Assembly (NCBI GenBank): GCA_032207245.1
Contig: CM063505.1
Span: 175,135,700-175,199,699 of the forward strand
Direction of reading: 5' to 3'
Source: Pardosa pseudoannulata
Lineage: Eukaryota; Arthropoda; Arachnida; Araneae; Lycosidae
DNA: 64,000 bases
The translations under genes were made by a program, and so were the position numbers. The number at the start of each line of letters is the position of its first letter. The first letter of the stretch is position 1. Shown here piece after piece: positions 1 through 15,134 of this stretch. The notes beneath the pieces are model-generated. The model saw nothing but the letters and a program-made list of their open reading frames with translations. It ran no database searches and was not told the origin of the DNA.

Positions 1-619
1 ATAAACATCTCTTCCCGAACATCTCACAAGCTATTTCGGTATAAAATTAGAAACAGTCCTGGTACGAAGCGCAGAATTGGTTGTAAAAGGTCGCAATATC
101 TCTTGCGCCTTGGCAGCCGGCAAACTCCATTTAATTATCGGCCGGCTATTTGTACTCGGTGGTTTTGTCAGTAATGAATTTTCGCGTCTTACATTTCTCC
201 CTGTTCTTTCTCATCCTTTATAAACGGTAACTGCGGTAGTTTTTATGGCCGATAATATAGGAAATGGCCATCAGAATAAATAGCTGGGAATATATTTTTC
301 TTTTATTGTTTTTGCCACAGTTTTCGAAATAACCCAGAATAGGTGGGGATGTGTAACGTGTAAAAGGAATACTTTCATTTTCTTTTGTAATAAAATTGCT
401 ATAATTCTTCTTGTTGTGGCAGTTATTTTACTGCACTGAATGTGCCTATATACTTTTGTATATTCTGCTTATGGTCAGATCGTTATAACTATTCGGATAT
501 TTCCTTCAAATTTTGCTAAAATATTCATAAAGGAAAAATCTATATATAGTTAATTTTGCTATAGTTAATAAAAAGTAGAGATGTAATATAATCTTTTAAA
601 AACGCTTCTACAGGATATT
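1..619. other. No gene recognised; first 280 bases slightly GC-richer
   Basis: Non-repetitive sequence with GCCGG-containing segments near 110-150. No open frame or RNA gene that I can support. Confidence 0.5.
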
Positions 620-773
620 TTGGTTTGGTTTGGGTTCAGAGCACTCCGGTCTACTTTTTTGCAACAGGAGGATTAATGAGATCGGAATCTATTGCTTAAA
701 GCCGATTCCGACCGGCTACGAACATCCATGCCACAGTAGATTCGAAGCGCCCTAAACATTGAGCTATCGTTTG
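620..773 (-). mobile_element. tRNA-derived SINE, old copy on the minus strand
   Basis: Begins GGTTTGGTTTGGG (complement of the CCAAACC tail), then AAAGCCGATTCCGACCGGCT and a degraded tRNA head ending TATCGTTTG. The B box is damaged. No clear target duplication was seen. Confidence 0.82.
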
Positions 774-899
774 ACATATTGGCTATCTTAATTTAAAATT
801 AACACTGATTCATAAAAGTGTTATATTGCGCATTATTTAGCGATTTATTCTTGTACTGGGATAACAGGAAAGTAGCTGTTACATGAATGTGGTGATAAT

Positions 900-3780
<2,881 letters not shown>

Positions 3781-3953
3781 TAGCGTCACCAACAGCTTCA
3801 AACTATCAGTATTGTTTAAAAAAAGCTGTCAGAACCAGCATTTGGAAGGAGGGGCTGAGCTGCAGATTGCAATACTCTCGTTTATCAATAAAGCACTGAA
3901 ATTTAACCACTACCACTTAATATATTTTTTAATTTTAATACTCCTGTGTATAT
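3781..3953 (+). repeat. Dispersed repeat, copy 1 (partner at 7645-7808)
   Basis: Shares TAGCGTCACC, CAGTATTGTT-like, AATACTCTCGTT and AATAAAGCACTGAAATTTAA blocks with 7645-7808 in the same orientation. Diverged. It could be a remnant of a longer element. Confidence 0.65.
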
Positions 3954-5760
3954 CTTAAGCGCTAGATGTAAGATCGATATGCTCCGGCATCTTTTTTATT
4001 TAAACTTGGTCTTATTTCGCATAATGTTTTATTGGGTAGAATATTTTTTTAAATTTACATTTACTTGATGCATTCAACTACTCTAGGGTGGATAATAGAA
4101 TCATTTGTTTAATTTGTCAAAAACTTTTCTAATGGTTAGTTTTAATTTGTTGGTTGGATGTATGCAATGGTAGTTCAGCATATAATTTGTTTCTATTTTA
4201 AGTTTTCTGGCATGCCGTAAGTGGATGCTAACATCATTGTGTCCTTTACTTCTGAAAGTGAAAACACTATCGCATCATCAAGTATTGGGTTATTCGTACC
4301 AGAATTTGAGTAATAAAAATGCAAATACCTCAACTTTCTTTCCGACCATGATTGTAAGGCTTTGAATTCTGACTTAGCAAAATTGAATCGAAATGAATTT
4401 TATGAAAAGGTTCATGTCTAGAATAAGTGAGATTTCTAAACCATTGGAGCTTTCTTTCTAGAGTCGGAACATTTTGTTCCAGATCTTAAAACGCAAATAT
4501 ACCACGTTTCTTTTCTCCGTTTTACCCATTATATGAAATCACTTCCCACAGATTTTAAATTTTCCCCTAAGTAGAGATAGCGTTTTTAGATTTGTGGTTC
4601 ACCTGAGTTTTTGTAATTAGTTACTAATCTTTTACAACAAGATCTTTGAATTTATAACCTTCCTTAAGAAAATTGATTTTCGCAAGTCTCAAACGATTCC
4701 TTTGTTAATACTATACAAAATTTTAAATTATTATCTTTATCAGTATATTGTAATATTTCTATCCTAAGGAACATTTTATATTTTGCTTGCAAATTCAGTT
4801 TTCTTTTGCTTGTAAATTCAATTCTCATGGTATTTCTTGAAGATTTTTCAATCAACTGTAAGAAAGGTAGAATATATTTTAGAAAATCATAAAATATTGA
4901 TTGCAACCAGTATTTTAATTTGACTCTGCAATAGTTAATTATTTACTCAGTTTACTTTTTGTTGACATTACTATGTAATTTAACAACAGAGATATAAAAT
5001 GCTTTTTGCCTCATGAACCGTTATCAAACAAGCGAGCATTCTTCACTTTCGTCACGGTGTTTGCATATCTGTACCATCAGGTGAGGCGTCAATTATTCTA
5101 TTTCACCCCGATCAAAATTAAAAGAAAGGGAAGTTTACATGTCTAATCTACTGAATACAATCTGCTTGTTTGTCAAATTTCGTGCTACTGAAAGTGAGAC
5201 AAAACCTTTCTCATCTTGATTGAAAAATTGTAGATGACGAGCCTTCCGCATTTTCGTGACAGTTAACGGCTTACAGATATATATCTTGATATTGTTTAAT
5301 TAGCTCGGTCTAGATCCTCACTGCTTCCTATTGTCGTCTGACTTTCATAACTTAAACTTTCTCTTCCATTTCCTGCAGTCTAATCACGTGCTGGAGGTAT
5401 TGTCTTTCCGCTAAATCTCTGACTCGGCGAAAGAGATTTCGTGCACATTTTTGTGGAAAGTGAGATATTATTTTTAGGGCAAATGGGTTTAAAACCCTTT
5501 CTGTGATTTCATAGTCACGTACCTCCAGCGTAGGTCAAACAATATTCTCTTTTGTTCTAAGACTTGTTTCTTGGGTAAAAAGCTCCGTTTGATAAAAAAA
5601 ATGCGCCTTTAAAGATTATAATCTTCTCTTGTTTTGAAAGATACAGTTACAGTCAATGCAATACTATATAAACACAAATGTGCCGAAAATAAGGTATATG
5701 TAAGCTTATAATAATTGATAACGGATGTTAGACATGTACCAAAATGTTGTTTTCTAACTT
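3954..5760. other. Intergenic, nothing recognised
   Basis: AT-rich sequence; short frames at 4664-4906 and 5609-5791 on the minus strand have no domain signature. Confidence 0.5.
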
Positions 5761-6594
5761 TATATAATAATACTAGCATATAGCCCGTCATAAGACGGTA
5801 TCCATAAAATTTTTAATCTTCCAGAATTGTGAAGTACCCTATGAGGCAGGTAAAAAAAATTTTGTTCTTTGACTGAGAATTATCTGATACACGCTCAATA
5901 ATTTATATATCTTCATACTCTTTTAATACTGATCCATTACTCCGATTACTGTGATTGCATTTTAGAATCACGTTGAAATCCTTTACTGAAACCTGTGGTT
6001 ATGTATAAAAAACAAACACACAAACTTCTTAATTTTCAAAGATGTATAACTTAAACGCTAGATATTTATGAGTCCGTGAAACAGATTCCTAGATTTTTAT
6101 TAAAAGAATTTGTTGTTAATACCGGTGGTAAAATTTTCATTGCAACAAAAATTAACCGATGATTAAATTTAAAATTATCACCTATGTATCTAATCTATTA
6201 TTTTAGCCAAATATAAAAGAAAATTATTTACGTAATATCTAAGTTCAGTGATAACACGTATGAAAATAATGCAAAAGATATTTAAGTAATTGAAAATTAG
6301 AAATGATTAAATGAGATGATTAAAGGAATGGCGTCATAATGCTGGAAAAAAGTGTTATTTTTACGTATTTATTATGTGCAAATTGATAAATTTAATCGCC
6401 TGCTTTTAAAAGGAGAAAATAGAGCTTGAAATAACGACATTAAATGCAAGAAAAGGCAGGAAGAGGTGGGTTTCGAGCGTTGTTAGCCCTAACTCATCAA
6501 GAATCCAATATGGCTGTCTTTATCCATTCCAGTTACAACCGCTTTTTAAATTCGAGGACAGACGGACAGATAACTTAGGCTATTATTATATAGC
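5761..6594 (+). repeat. CTAGC-CCCGT repeat family, copy A
   Basis: Opens TATATAATAATA then CTAGCATATAGCCCGTCATA and closes with GACGGACAGATAACTTAGGC followed by TATTATTATATA. The outer TATATAATAATA and TATTATTATATA are inverted relative to one another. No coding capacity. Copy B starts right after it. Class not assigned. Confidence 0.85.
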
Positions 6595-6596
6595 GG

Positions 6597-7516
6597 ACTA
6601 GCATATAGCCCGTCATATGACGGGATTAGTAAAAAATTTTATTTTCTAGAATTGTAAAATACCCTATGAGGCAAATAAAAAAAATGGTTTGTTGTTTGGC
6701 TGAGAATTATCTGGTACACTCTCAATAATTTTTTTATCTTCAAACTCCTCTAAAGTCTCCCGATACTATGAATGTAGTTCAGAATCACATTGAATTCATT
6801 TAGTCAAACTGTGTGGTTATGTACAAAAAACAAACACACAAACGAACAAACTTCTTAATTTTCAAAGATATATAACTTAAACGCTAGATATATATTAGTC
6901 CGTGAAATAGACTCCTAGACTTTTATGAAAAGAATTTGTTGTTAATACCGGGGATAAAATTTCATTGCAACAAAAAATAATTGATGATTGAATTTAAAAT
7001 TATTTATGTTAATTAAACTATTATTTATGCCAAATATAAAAGAAAATTATTTACGTCACATCTAAGTTCAATGATAAAAAATACGAAAATAATGCAGGCG
7101 ATATTTAAATAATTTGAAATAAGAAATGATTAATTGAGATGTTGAAGGAATGACGTCATTATGCAAGAAAAATGTTATTTTTACCTATTTCTTATGTGAT
7201 AAATTGATAAATTTAATCACCTGCTCTTAACCGGAGAAAATAGGGTTTGAAATAATGGCCTTAAACGCTCTAAAAGGGGGGAAGGGGGGGATTTCGAACG
7301 TTTTGAAGACGGCAGTATTTTTTGCTGTGATGTGAATCATATTTATACCAATTTATTTTAGAATCGATAGTTTAGAAGAAGATAAACTTTACTCGCTTTG
7401 AATTTAGCTAACCCTAACTCATCAAGTATCCAATATGGATGCCTTTATCCATTCCAGGTACAACCGCTTTATAAATTCGAGGATAGACGGACAGATAACT
7501 TAGGCTATTATTATAT
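6597..7516 (+). repeat. CTAGC-CCCGT repeat family, copy B (tandem to copy A)
   Basis: Same start (CTAGCATATAGCCCGTCATA) and same end (GGACAGATAACTTAGGC plus TATTATTATA) as copy A, joined head to tail within a few bases. It carries an extra block (about 7305-7405) not present in copy A but present in the copy at 8901. Clearly diverged from copy A, so not a recent duplication. Confidence 0.85.
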
Positions 7517-7644
7517 TGGGGATATGCCGTTGCCTACAACAGTGTAAGGTAGCTTTCGTTATCTGGATTTTAAAAAAATGATTACGCCATTTATCTTCAT
7601 TAATAACGTTACATGGTTATCTGCATATGTGTTTACAATTGTAT

Positions 7645-7808
7645 TAGCGTCACCAATCGCTTCAAAGTATTAGTATTATTAGAAAAAATCTGTCAATGCA
7701 TGTAGTGGAAGAGACTGAACTGTAAATAGCAGTACTCTCGTTCATAAATAAAGCATTAGAATTTAACCATTACCATTTGATATATATTTTGAATACCTAC
7801 GTGTGTAT
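7645..7808 (+). repeat. Dispersed repeat, copy 2 (partner at 3781-3953)
   Basis: Partner of 3781-3953, with TAGCGTCACCAATCGCTTCA at its start and AATTTAACCATTACCATTTG towards the end. Confidence 0.65.
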
Positions 7809-8250
7809 TTTCACTAGATCGATATGATGCGGTATTTTTTTGATTTAACAAATTATTTACGATTGATAACAACATTATTTAGAATTGAATAGGGTAAATA
7901 AAGCGTTAGTTTTATAGGAATTATTCTATGTAAAGTTATACTTGTGTAAATGTAAATATTTTCCTGCAAAAGTGTTAAAAACATGGATATAAGATCAACC
8001 TAGTTCAGAAATCATAATTTTCGGCCAATTCTTAGTGGCTATTCTTAGTTTATATTGAGATCTAAGGAGTATAAAATATATTTATAACAATGCTTGTTAA
8101 ACGCAATCACAGCATCGTAAGTTAGTTACTTGAAGTGCTACGATCAATGAGTGGAAAAAAATTAACATAACGTTTCTTTTAATATATTTTTAATTGAGTA
8201 ATGAAGTAATGAATATAGTGAGAACTGAAAAAAATTTAATTACCATTACT

Positions 8251-10216
8251 TATAGATCCATTCAGTTAAAACACGATGATATGTATGTCAAAATACTACA
8301 AAACACTTTCTCCATACCAGTCTAAAACATGTATTACACAAAACAGTTGTGAAAGACAGCTATCGATGAAAATAAACATTGATAATCGAAAATGTAATAT
8401 TTACAGATACAAAACCGTTATTTAGTTTTCATAAAATAGAAGAAACCAAGATAAGATATTTTTGCGAGTTTTTTTTAATGATTTGCGAGTCTTTAAATAA
8501 TGCTATCAATGAAAAAAGTCGTTTTTTTTTCATATATCAAAATGATTATTTCAAGATAAAATTATTAAAGATTACCCCAGAGCAATACATAATGCTACAA
8601 CGAAGATAAGACATCTCTCTGCTCCAGATATAACAGATACTAATGAACATAAGTTAATTTCACTTAGCAGTACACGTATTTCAATCAAACATAATAATAA
8701 TGGTAAATAAAAATCATTGCAAAGATACGCATATTGTTAAAAGTTATGCACAAAGATATTTTGTATGTATTCATGTTATTATGTAATCATCATATATCCT
8801 ATTATTTTAAGAGATGTGAAAAATATTTTTCAAACCGACATGTATGATTTAAAAATAGTGTCACGTTATAAACAATTTTTGCACCTACTTGTGTAACTAT
8901 ATTAATAAACTAGCATATAGCCCGTCATATGACGGGATCAGTAAAAGTTTTGATTTTCCAAAATTCTAAAGTACTTTATGAGGCGGGTAAAAAAATGGTT
9001 TGTTGTTTGGCTGAAAATAATTTTGCAACAAAAAATAATCGATGATTCAATTTAAAATTATCACATATGTACCTAATCTATTATTTAAGCCAAATATAAA
9101 AAAAAAATTATTTACGTAATATCTAAGTTCAGTGATAAAACGCATGAAAATAATGAAGACGATATTTAAATAATTTAAAATAAGAAATGATTCAATGAGA
9201 TGGTTAAAGGAATGACGTCCTAATGCTAGAAAAATGTTATTTTTACCTATTTATTATGGGATAAATTGATAAATTTAATCGCCTGCTCTTAACCGGGAAA
9301 AATAGGAGTTGAAATAATGGCCTTAAAAGCTCGAAAAGAGGGGAAGGGGTGGATTTCGAACGTTTTAAAGAAGGCAGTCTTTTTCGCTGTGATGTGAAGC
9401 ATATTTATACCAATTTATTTCAGAATCGGATCTATAGTTTAGGAGAAGATAAACATTACTATCTTTGAATTTTGCTAACTATGGATTCCTCTATCCATTC
9501 CAGGTCCAACTGCTTCATAAAATCGAGGACAGACGTACAGATAACTTATGATATTATTATATAGGGGATTGTTAACATTCATACTGATTTTGAATATCTA
9601 TTTAAAAAATTAAATATGTAAAATAAATATTCCTCCACTGAATTGAATAAAGATTAATTGTATAGTGAGATATATTAGTGACGAAAGAAACTTATGATAT
9701 AAAGACTGTTTTCCTCGCATAAGTAAATAATAAAGATGATATATAGGCTAATCGGGAAACAACCTCCCAGGAAATATTTTCTGGATCTATGTGTGGGATA
9801 TGAGAATATAATCAATATTTATGAATGTAGTTGATATATCTGGAGTAGAGAGATTTCTTATCTTCGTTGTAGCATTATGTATTGCTCTGGGGTAATCTTT
9901 AATAATTTTATCTTGAAATAATCATTTTGATATATGAAAAAAAACGACTTTTTTCATTGATAGCATTATTGAAAGACTGAGAAATCATTAAAAAAAACTC
10001 GCAAAAATATCTTATCTTGGTTTCTTCTATTTTGTGAAAACTAAATAACGGTTTTGTAGTCTGTAAATATTACATTTTCGATTATCAATGTTTATTTTCA
10101 TCGATAGCTGTCTTTCACAACTGTTTTGTGTAATACATGTTTTAGACTGGTATAGAGAATGTGCTTTGTAGTATTTTGACATACACATCATCGTGTTTTA
10201 ACTGAATGGATCTATA
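8251..10216. repeat. Large inverted repeat, arms about 385 bases
   Basis: The left arm 8251-8633 and right arm 9831-10216 are reverse complements with scattered mismatches and few indels. Landmarks: TATAGATCCATTCAGTTAAA at the left outer end and CTGAATGGATCTATA at the right; GCTATCGATGAAAATAAACA against TGTTTATTTTCATCGATAGC in the middle. The spacer of about 1.2 kb contains repeat copy C. The arms are AT-rich; the open frame 8379-8609 in the left arm has no recognisable domain. Confidence 0.88.
8901..9565 (+). repeat. CTAGC-CCCGT repeat family, copy C, internally deleted
   Basis: Has the same ends as copies A and B, but about 270 bases are missing after TTTGTTGTTTGGCTGA (near 9015). It lies entirely within the spacer of the large inverted repeat 8251-10216. 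Confidence 0.82.
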
Positions 10217-10267
10217 AATATGTGAATAGTATAAATATGAAGCTCTAATAATTCTTCTTTTTATTTG

Positions 10268-10269
<2 letters not shown>

Positions 10270-10329
<60 letters not shown>

Positions 10330-10368
10330 ATATATATATATGTATGTATGTATATATATATATGTATG

Positions 10369-10401
<33 letters not shown>

Positions 10402-10697
10402 GTATGTATATATATATATATATATAATGTATATATATATATGTATACATGTATATATATGTATGTATGTATGTATATATATGTATGTATGTATGTATGT
10501 GTATATATATATATGCGTATATATATATGTATATATATGTATATATATACATATATATATATATATACATACATGTTTATATATATACATGTATATATAT
10601 ATATATGTATGTATATTTATATGTATGTATGTATGTATATATATATGTGTATATATGTGTATATATGTGTATATATGTGTATATATATGTCTGTATA

Positions 10698-10745
<48 letters not shown>

Positions 10746-10845
10746 TATATATATATATATATATATGTATGTATATATATGTATATATATGTCTGTATAT
10801 GTATATATATGTGTGTGTATATATATGTATATATATGTATATATG

Positions 10846-10910
<65 letters not shown>
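10270..10910. repeat. Long TA / TATG / TG compound microsatellite (about 640 bases)
   Basis: Alternating purine-pyrimidine sequence made of TA, TATG, TG and occasional TGCA or CATA units. It starts about 50 bases beyond the right arm of the large inverted repeat. All long Tyr/Ile/Cys/Met or Tyr/Ile/His/Thr frames in it are artefacts of the repeat. Confidence 0.97.
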
Positions 10911-10912
<2 letters not shown>

Positions 10913-11300
10913 GGGTATTATAAGAGTTTAGATCTAACTCAGTTGGCATACATAGTTTTAAAATTGTTTATAGAAAATTTTGTGTGAAATTTCATAATTT
11001 TTTTCTAATGAATAATCGTAATTTAAGATATGATTTTAATAGATTAAAGAAAATTAAAAGAATCTTATTAATAGAGAAATGCACTAAAATATTAAACTTT
11101 AAGTAGGAATGGGTCTTTTCTATTAATGCAATATTATACCTCTGCGATTTTCTTTGATTTCCTGTATGTAATACGTATGTATGTATATACACATTCTAAA
11201 TAACATTTTTAATTCTTTTTCTTTGTACTTGTTTTTATTTATGTAACAATTTTGGGGATTCATTTTACAACATTGTATATACCCCGTAAAGTAAAATTGC

Positions 11301-11950
11301 TGCTATGGATTTAACTAAATGTTACGAAATTAATTATTTGGTGCTATTAAAAATTGCTCTCGAGCATTTAAAAATACCTTTCTGATTCTACTTTTAATTT
11401 AATTACTGAATACGATCTTGAAACTTGATTTGGGAGATCTACTTCAAATAAATATTATATTTTTAGCAATTTAAATCATCTATCTCTAAAAATAATATTT
11501 TATTAAGGATTAAGGATATGGACTGGAGAAAGAGTTTATAATATAGCACGCCCTCCATAATTAGATGATTATATTTCGTAAGTTCTGCGTAGGCTTTATT
11601 GAATTTCATAGGTCACGTTTATACGTTATATTGGTCATGCTATGTATTTAACTAAATGGTACTAAATTAATTACTTGATATTATTAAAAGTTGCTTCCGA
11701 GTACTTAAAAATACCTTTCTGATTCTACTTTGACGTAGTTACTGAATACAATTTTGAACCTTATTTTGAAGATCTACTTCAAATAAATAACATATTTTTA
11801 GCAATTTAAATCATCTATCTCTAAAAAAATTATTTTATTAAGGATTAAGGAGTTTATCTGGACTGGAGGAAGAGTTTATAATATAGCACGCCCTCCATAA
11901 TTAGATGATTATATTTCTTAAGTTTTTGATTTTGATAGGTCACGTTTATA
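11301..11950 (+). repeat. Tandem duplication, unit about 337 bases
   Basis: Unit 1 (11301-11637) and unit 2 (11638-11950) share long blocks: AATACCTTTCTGATTCTACT, AGCAATTTAAATCATCTATC, then GAGTTTATAATATAGCACGC and CCTCCATAATTAGATGATTA. The copies differ by substitutions and a small insertion in unit 2 and a longer tail in unit 1. No coding potential. Confidence 0.88.
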
Positions 11951-12804
11951 TTTATTTTACATATATCTAATTAACTAGAAAACTCACTGGTGAATCTACC
12001 ATTCATCACTTCTTTTATTATCACTTAGTGCATTCGGAATTTCCCTTATCTTTGTTTCTTCATTTTGCCTTTTGGGGTAAAATGAGTCGAGAAAGTTCTT
12101 CCAGAAATTCAGCTAATAAAAACTAACTGCCTACCGACAAACTAATGAAACCTTGAACCTAATAAAAATCTGAATAGTCTGCATTATTCTTTTCTGTGTA
12201 CTCCAATGCTAACCCGATATCATCTCTAGCCTTCCTTCCTTGGAATAGTTTCAGTAAATCGATTGTTTCTATAACAGGGATAATAGTCCATTTATCAATA
12301 AATTTCGAGTCTTTCCTGGGATATCATTATCTCTAAGGTTGTACCTTTTATGCCCATAAAAGTTTGCTTTATTTGACTGTAATAGCATCACTTAAATGGT
12401 TTTGTTTTTTGGAATTCTTTTGCTAACGTACTTAGAATTCTCAAACTATAAACAAAGCATTTTTTTTCTTTAGTAGTTGAAAATTTATGGTTGTCGATCG
12501 AATTGCTTGTGTAAGAAATGTTCAAAGAACGTGAAATGCATTTGTTCTAAATCCATTCTTTATGTGATAGTATACACTGTATTTAATTCTTTTTTCATCC
12601 TAAAATCTTAGCTCTGAAATAGCATTTTATTGTGTATTATTTGCAGTGAGGAAAAGAAATATTCAAATTTTTATAAAACTATAATATCACTTGTACTCTT
12701 TTTCGATGGTATCTTGTAGAGGGACGAGACTCTTATTTATGCGAAAGGCCGTTGTTAAATAATAAATCTAGTTTCAGGAACCATTTTTTATTCGTTGGTT
12801 ACGT
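11951..12804. other. Intergenic, nothing recognised
   Basis: Between the 337 bp tandem duplication and the hAT element. No open frame of note, no repeat recognised. Confidence 0.5.
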
Positions 12805-12812
12805 TCCACAAC

Positions 12813-13610
12813 CAGGGTTGGCATGATTTAAATCAGTTGATTTTTTTGAAAAAATCATTGATTTAAATCATTTTTTTTTCACTTCTTTTAAAACCTATAT
12901 TTCAAAGACAGGAGAATTGGGAATCAGTCAGCACAGTAATACCAATAAGTAAATAAGTGTAGATAGCATGTGCTTTCCAAGAATTAGGGGTTGTTATCAG
13001 AAAGTATGTAGTAGGGGTAGTACAATGACTGATTATGACTGGTGGAAATCATTTTATGTAATGGGAGGTAAAGTGAGTATTACAAAACTTGATATCCAGT
13101 TTGTTTACCAAATAACAACAGCCATGGCTACATCTGCTGGAATGGAAAGACAGTTTTCTTCTTTTGGTATTCTTCATTCTAGCCTTCGTAACCAATTAGG
13201 AGTGGATAAAGCATCAAAGTTAGTGTTTTTATTGAAACAATTAAATCCATAATTTGGTGATTAAAAAATATTGAAATAATTGTGATTTGTTTTTTTTAAA
13301 TAAATAGTTTGCATTAAAAGAATATTTAATTTGTTCTTTTAATTTACATCTTATTTAGTTTGCACTCTCCAATTACAAAATAATAGAATGTGCAGCAATA
13401 ATCAGTGTGCAGAATATACTAGATAGATAAGATGTTACATCTTATAACAAACTATTCTATGTATATTTCAAAAAACATAAAAACAACAATTAAAATTAGT
13501 ATTCAGAAAAAAATATAAAAAAATCCGATTTAAATTTTTAAAAAAATCTGATTTAAATCAAATAAATCTGATTAATTTTATTTTTTTTTAATCATGTTTT
13601 TCCAACCCTG
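12813..13610. mobile_element. hAT-superfamily transposon, internally deleted, with perfect 8 bp duplication
   Basis: The 798-base element starts CAGGGTTGGCATGATTTAAA and ends (reverse complement) CAGGGTTGGAAAAACATGAT. It is flanked by identical octamers TCCACAAC at 12805-12812 and 13611-13618, the 8 bp duplication typical of hAT elements. Subterminal sequence is rich in ATTTAAATC blocks on both sides, probably transposase-binding or palindromic. Only the 3' end of the transposase gene remains inside. Confidence 0.93.
12968..13252 (+). pseudogene. hAT transposase C-terminal (dimerisation) fragment
   Basis: 94 codons ending at TAA 13250-13252. The C-terminal half reads MATSAGMERQFSSFGILHSS and LRNQLGVDKASKLVFLLKQL. 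This is the hAT dimerisation motif (T-A-ERxFS--G-IHS-LRN-L---KA-KL). The RNase-H-like catalytic Asp residues and the BED zinc finger are absent, so it cannot transpose by itself. The upstream 40 residues (from MCFPRIRG) look like a remnant of the preceding helical region, containing WWKSF. Confidence 0.85.
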
Positions 13611-13802
13611 TCCACAACACAGTATAACGAAACACATCACAAGACACAGTTCAAAAAGCAACATCATAGACAAAAATACACAGAAAAAGTGAGTGGCACC
13701 ATGGGAAAACTTGATGGCTCTCGTAGCGCCACCTATCATAAAAGGAGAGGGCAGCAATTGTACCCGCTACAATACCCTTTTTTATGAATTTATCTTTCTT
13801 AA

Positions 13803-14372
13803 CCCGCGAGGACGCACCGGTTAATTAGGAGGCTCGGTGCAACTTTTTTGAACAAAATACCAACAAAATTGCTGTTGAGGATGAATAAAAAATTTATATT
13901 GGGAAATACGCTTTATTAAATGTTTAAAATATATTTCGGATTATTTGAAATATTAATATTTAAAAGTATTTTGAACTGTAGAACTTCTTTATCGGCATTC
14001 CGAAAATTAAAACACGAGACACACACACAAATTAAAAACTTAAATCGTATCTTTATAGTTCATCTTTATATTTCATCATTTTAATTAAATAATAATGTAT
14101 TTTTGGCATCCTCTCTTTTCCGACCACAAACACTAGATAAAAATAAAAATGCAAAAGTGTATGACAGGCACTGGCACTCTGGAACCCGAATAAATTAAAA
14201 GTATCATTTTCTGAGAAAAATACTCAGAGAAAACTGCGGAAATACATGTTAATGGGATCAAGAAGACCTATAAGACAGCTATTGAAAATTTGGGAAGTTT
14301 ATTTTTATTGGGTGATTTTGTATGGAATGTTTTTATATCGGGTCTCAGAAGTCCGGCCCGCTTCCTCGCGGG
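13803..14372. mobile_element. TTAA-flanked piggyBac-like non-autonomous element
   Basis: TTAA at 13799-13802 and at 14373-14376 flank a 570-base segment. Its ends are inverted repeats: CCCGCGAGGACGCACCGG at the left, CCCGCGAGGAAGCGGGCCGG reading inward from the right (13 of 14 at the tips). TTAA duplication with a CCC-start terminal repeat is the piggyBac superfamily pattern. No transposase is present; the open frame at 14246-14434 inside it has no recognisable domain. Confidence 0.82.
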
Positions 14373-14902
14373 TTAAATTAAGCTCAAAACACCAACTGGA
14401 TACACATTTTTTATATACCATTTATCTAATGTAGCCTCCACACTATGGCCAGTTGTTCACCACTTCCTGATAGTGACCTCGAACGATGGTTCACGGGTCG
14501 CATCCACACGCTGGGCCACTAAATGAACTGAGCGCATTGATTCGTCCATAGAGTCTACTGCGCACTTTAGTTGCGCATCTGGCTACCTTTGATTTTTGAA
14601 GAAAAACCGTCCTCAGTGGTGAAAAGAGATACAGAGAGAAAGAGAACGAATGGATCTGGAGAACGTTTAATTTTTTACTCTAGAATGCAAAAAAACCATA
14701 CGACTACTACGTTACGATACCTCTTGAGGTGGCAGGCCAAGCCTGGGAGTTTTCTACGTAACCATTGCTTCTAAATTATGAAGACCCATTTTCTTGTATT
14801 GTCTTAAGAAGTAACGTTGGATACCTATACGGTCCTATATAAAATGGTCAACAAATTTCGTGGCATTATACGGTCGAGTGTTTAACTGCCCCCTCTATAT
14901 TA

Positions 14903-14930
14903 ATAAATAAATAAATAAATAATAAAATTA
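14903..14930. repeat. (TAAA)n microsatellite
   Basis: About six AATA/TAAA units; could be the tail of an old retroelement, but no matching body was recognised. Confidence 0.85.
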
Positions 14931-15067
14931 TGCAATTGCTTATAGTAGATCTTTGATCGTTGATTGCAAAATAGTCAAGTCCAGTATTTGTAAATAAATT
15001 TCACTCATCTGAATTTAGATGTGGATGATACATATCTCAAAACATTTTCAATTAGCCTATGAAAGAA

Positions 15068-15076
15068 AATATATAT

Positions 15077-15130
<54 letters not shown>
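15068..15130. repeat. TA microsatellite
   Basis: TA repeats with two early ATATAATATA interruptions. Confidence 0.95.

Positions 15131-15134
<4 letters not shown>

Noticed and set aside
10142..10987. Long open frames on both strands encoding Tyr/Ile/His/Cys/Met-rich proteins
   Set aside because: They are frames through a TA/TATG/TG microsatellite, open in several frames and on both strands at once; low-complexity artefacts.
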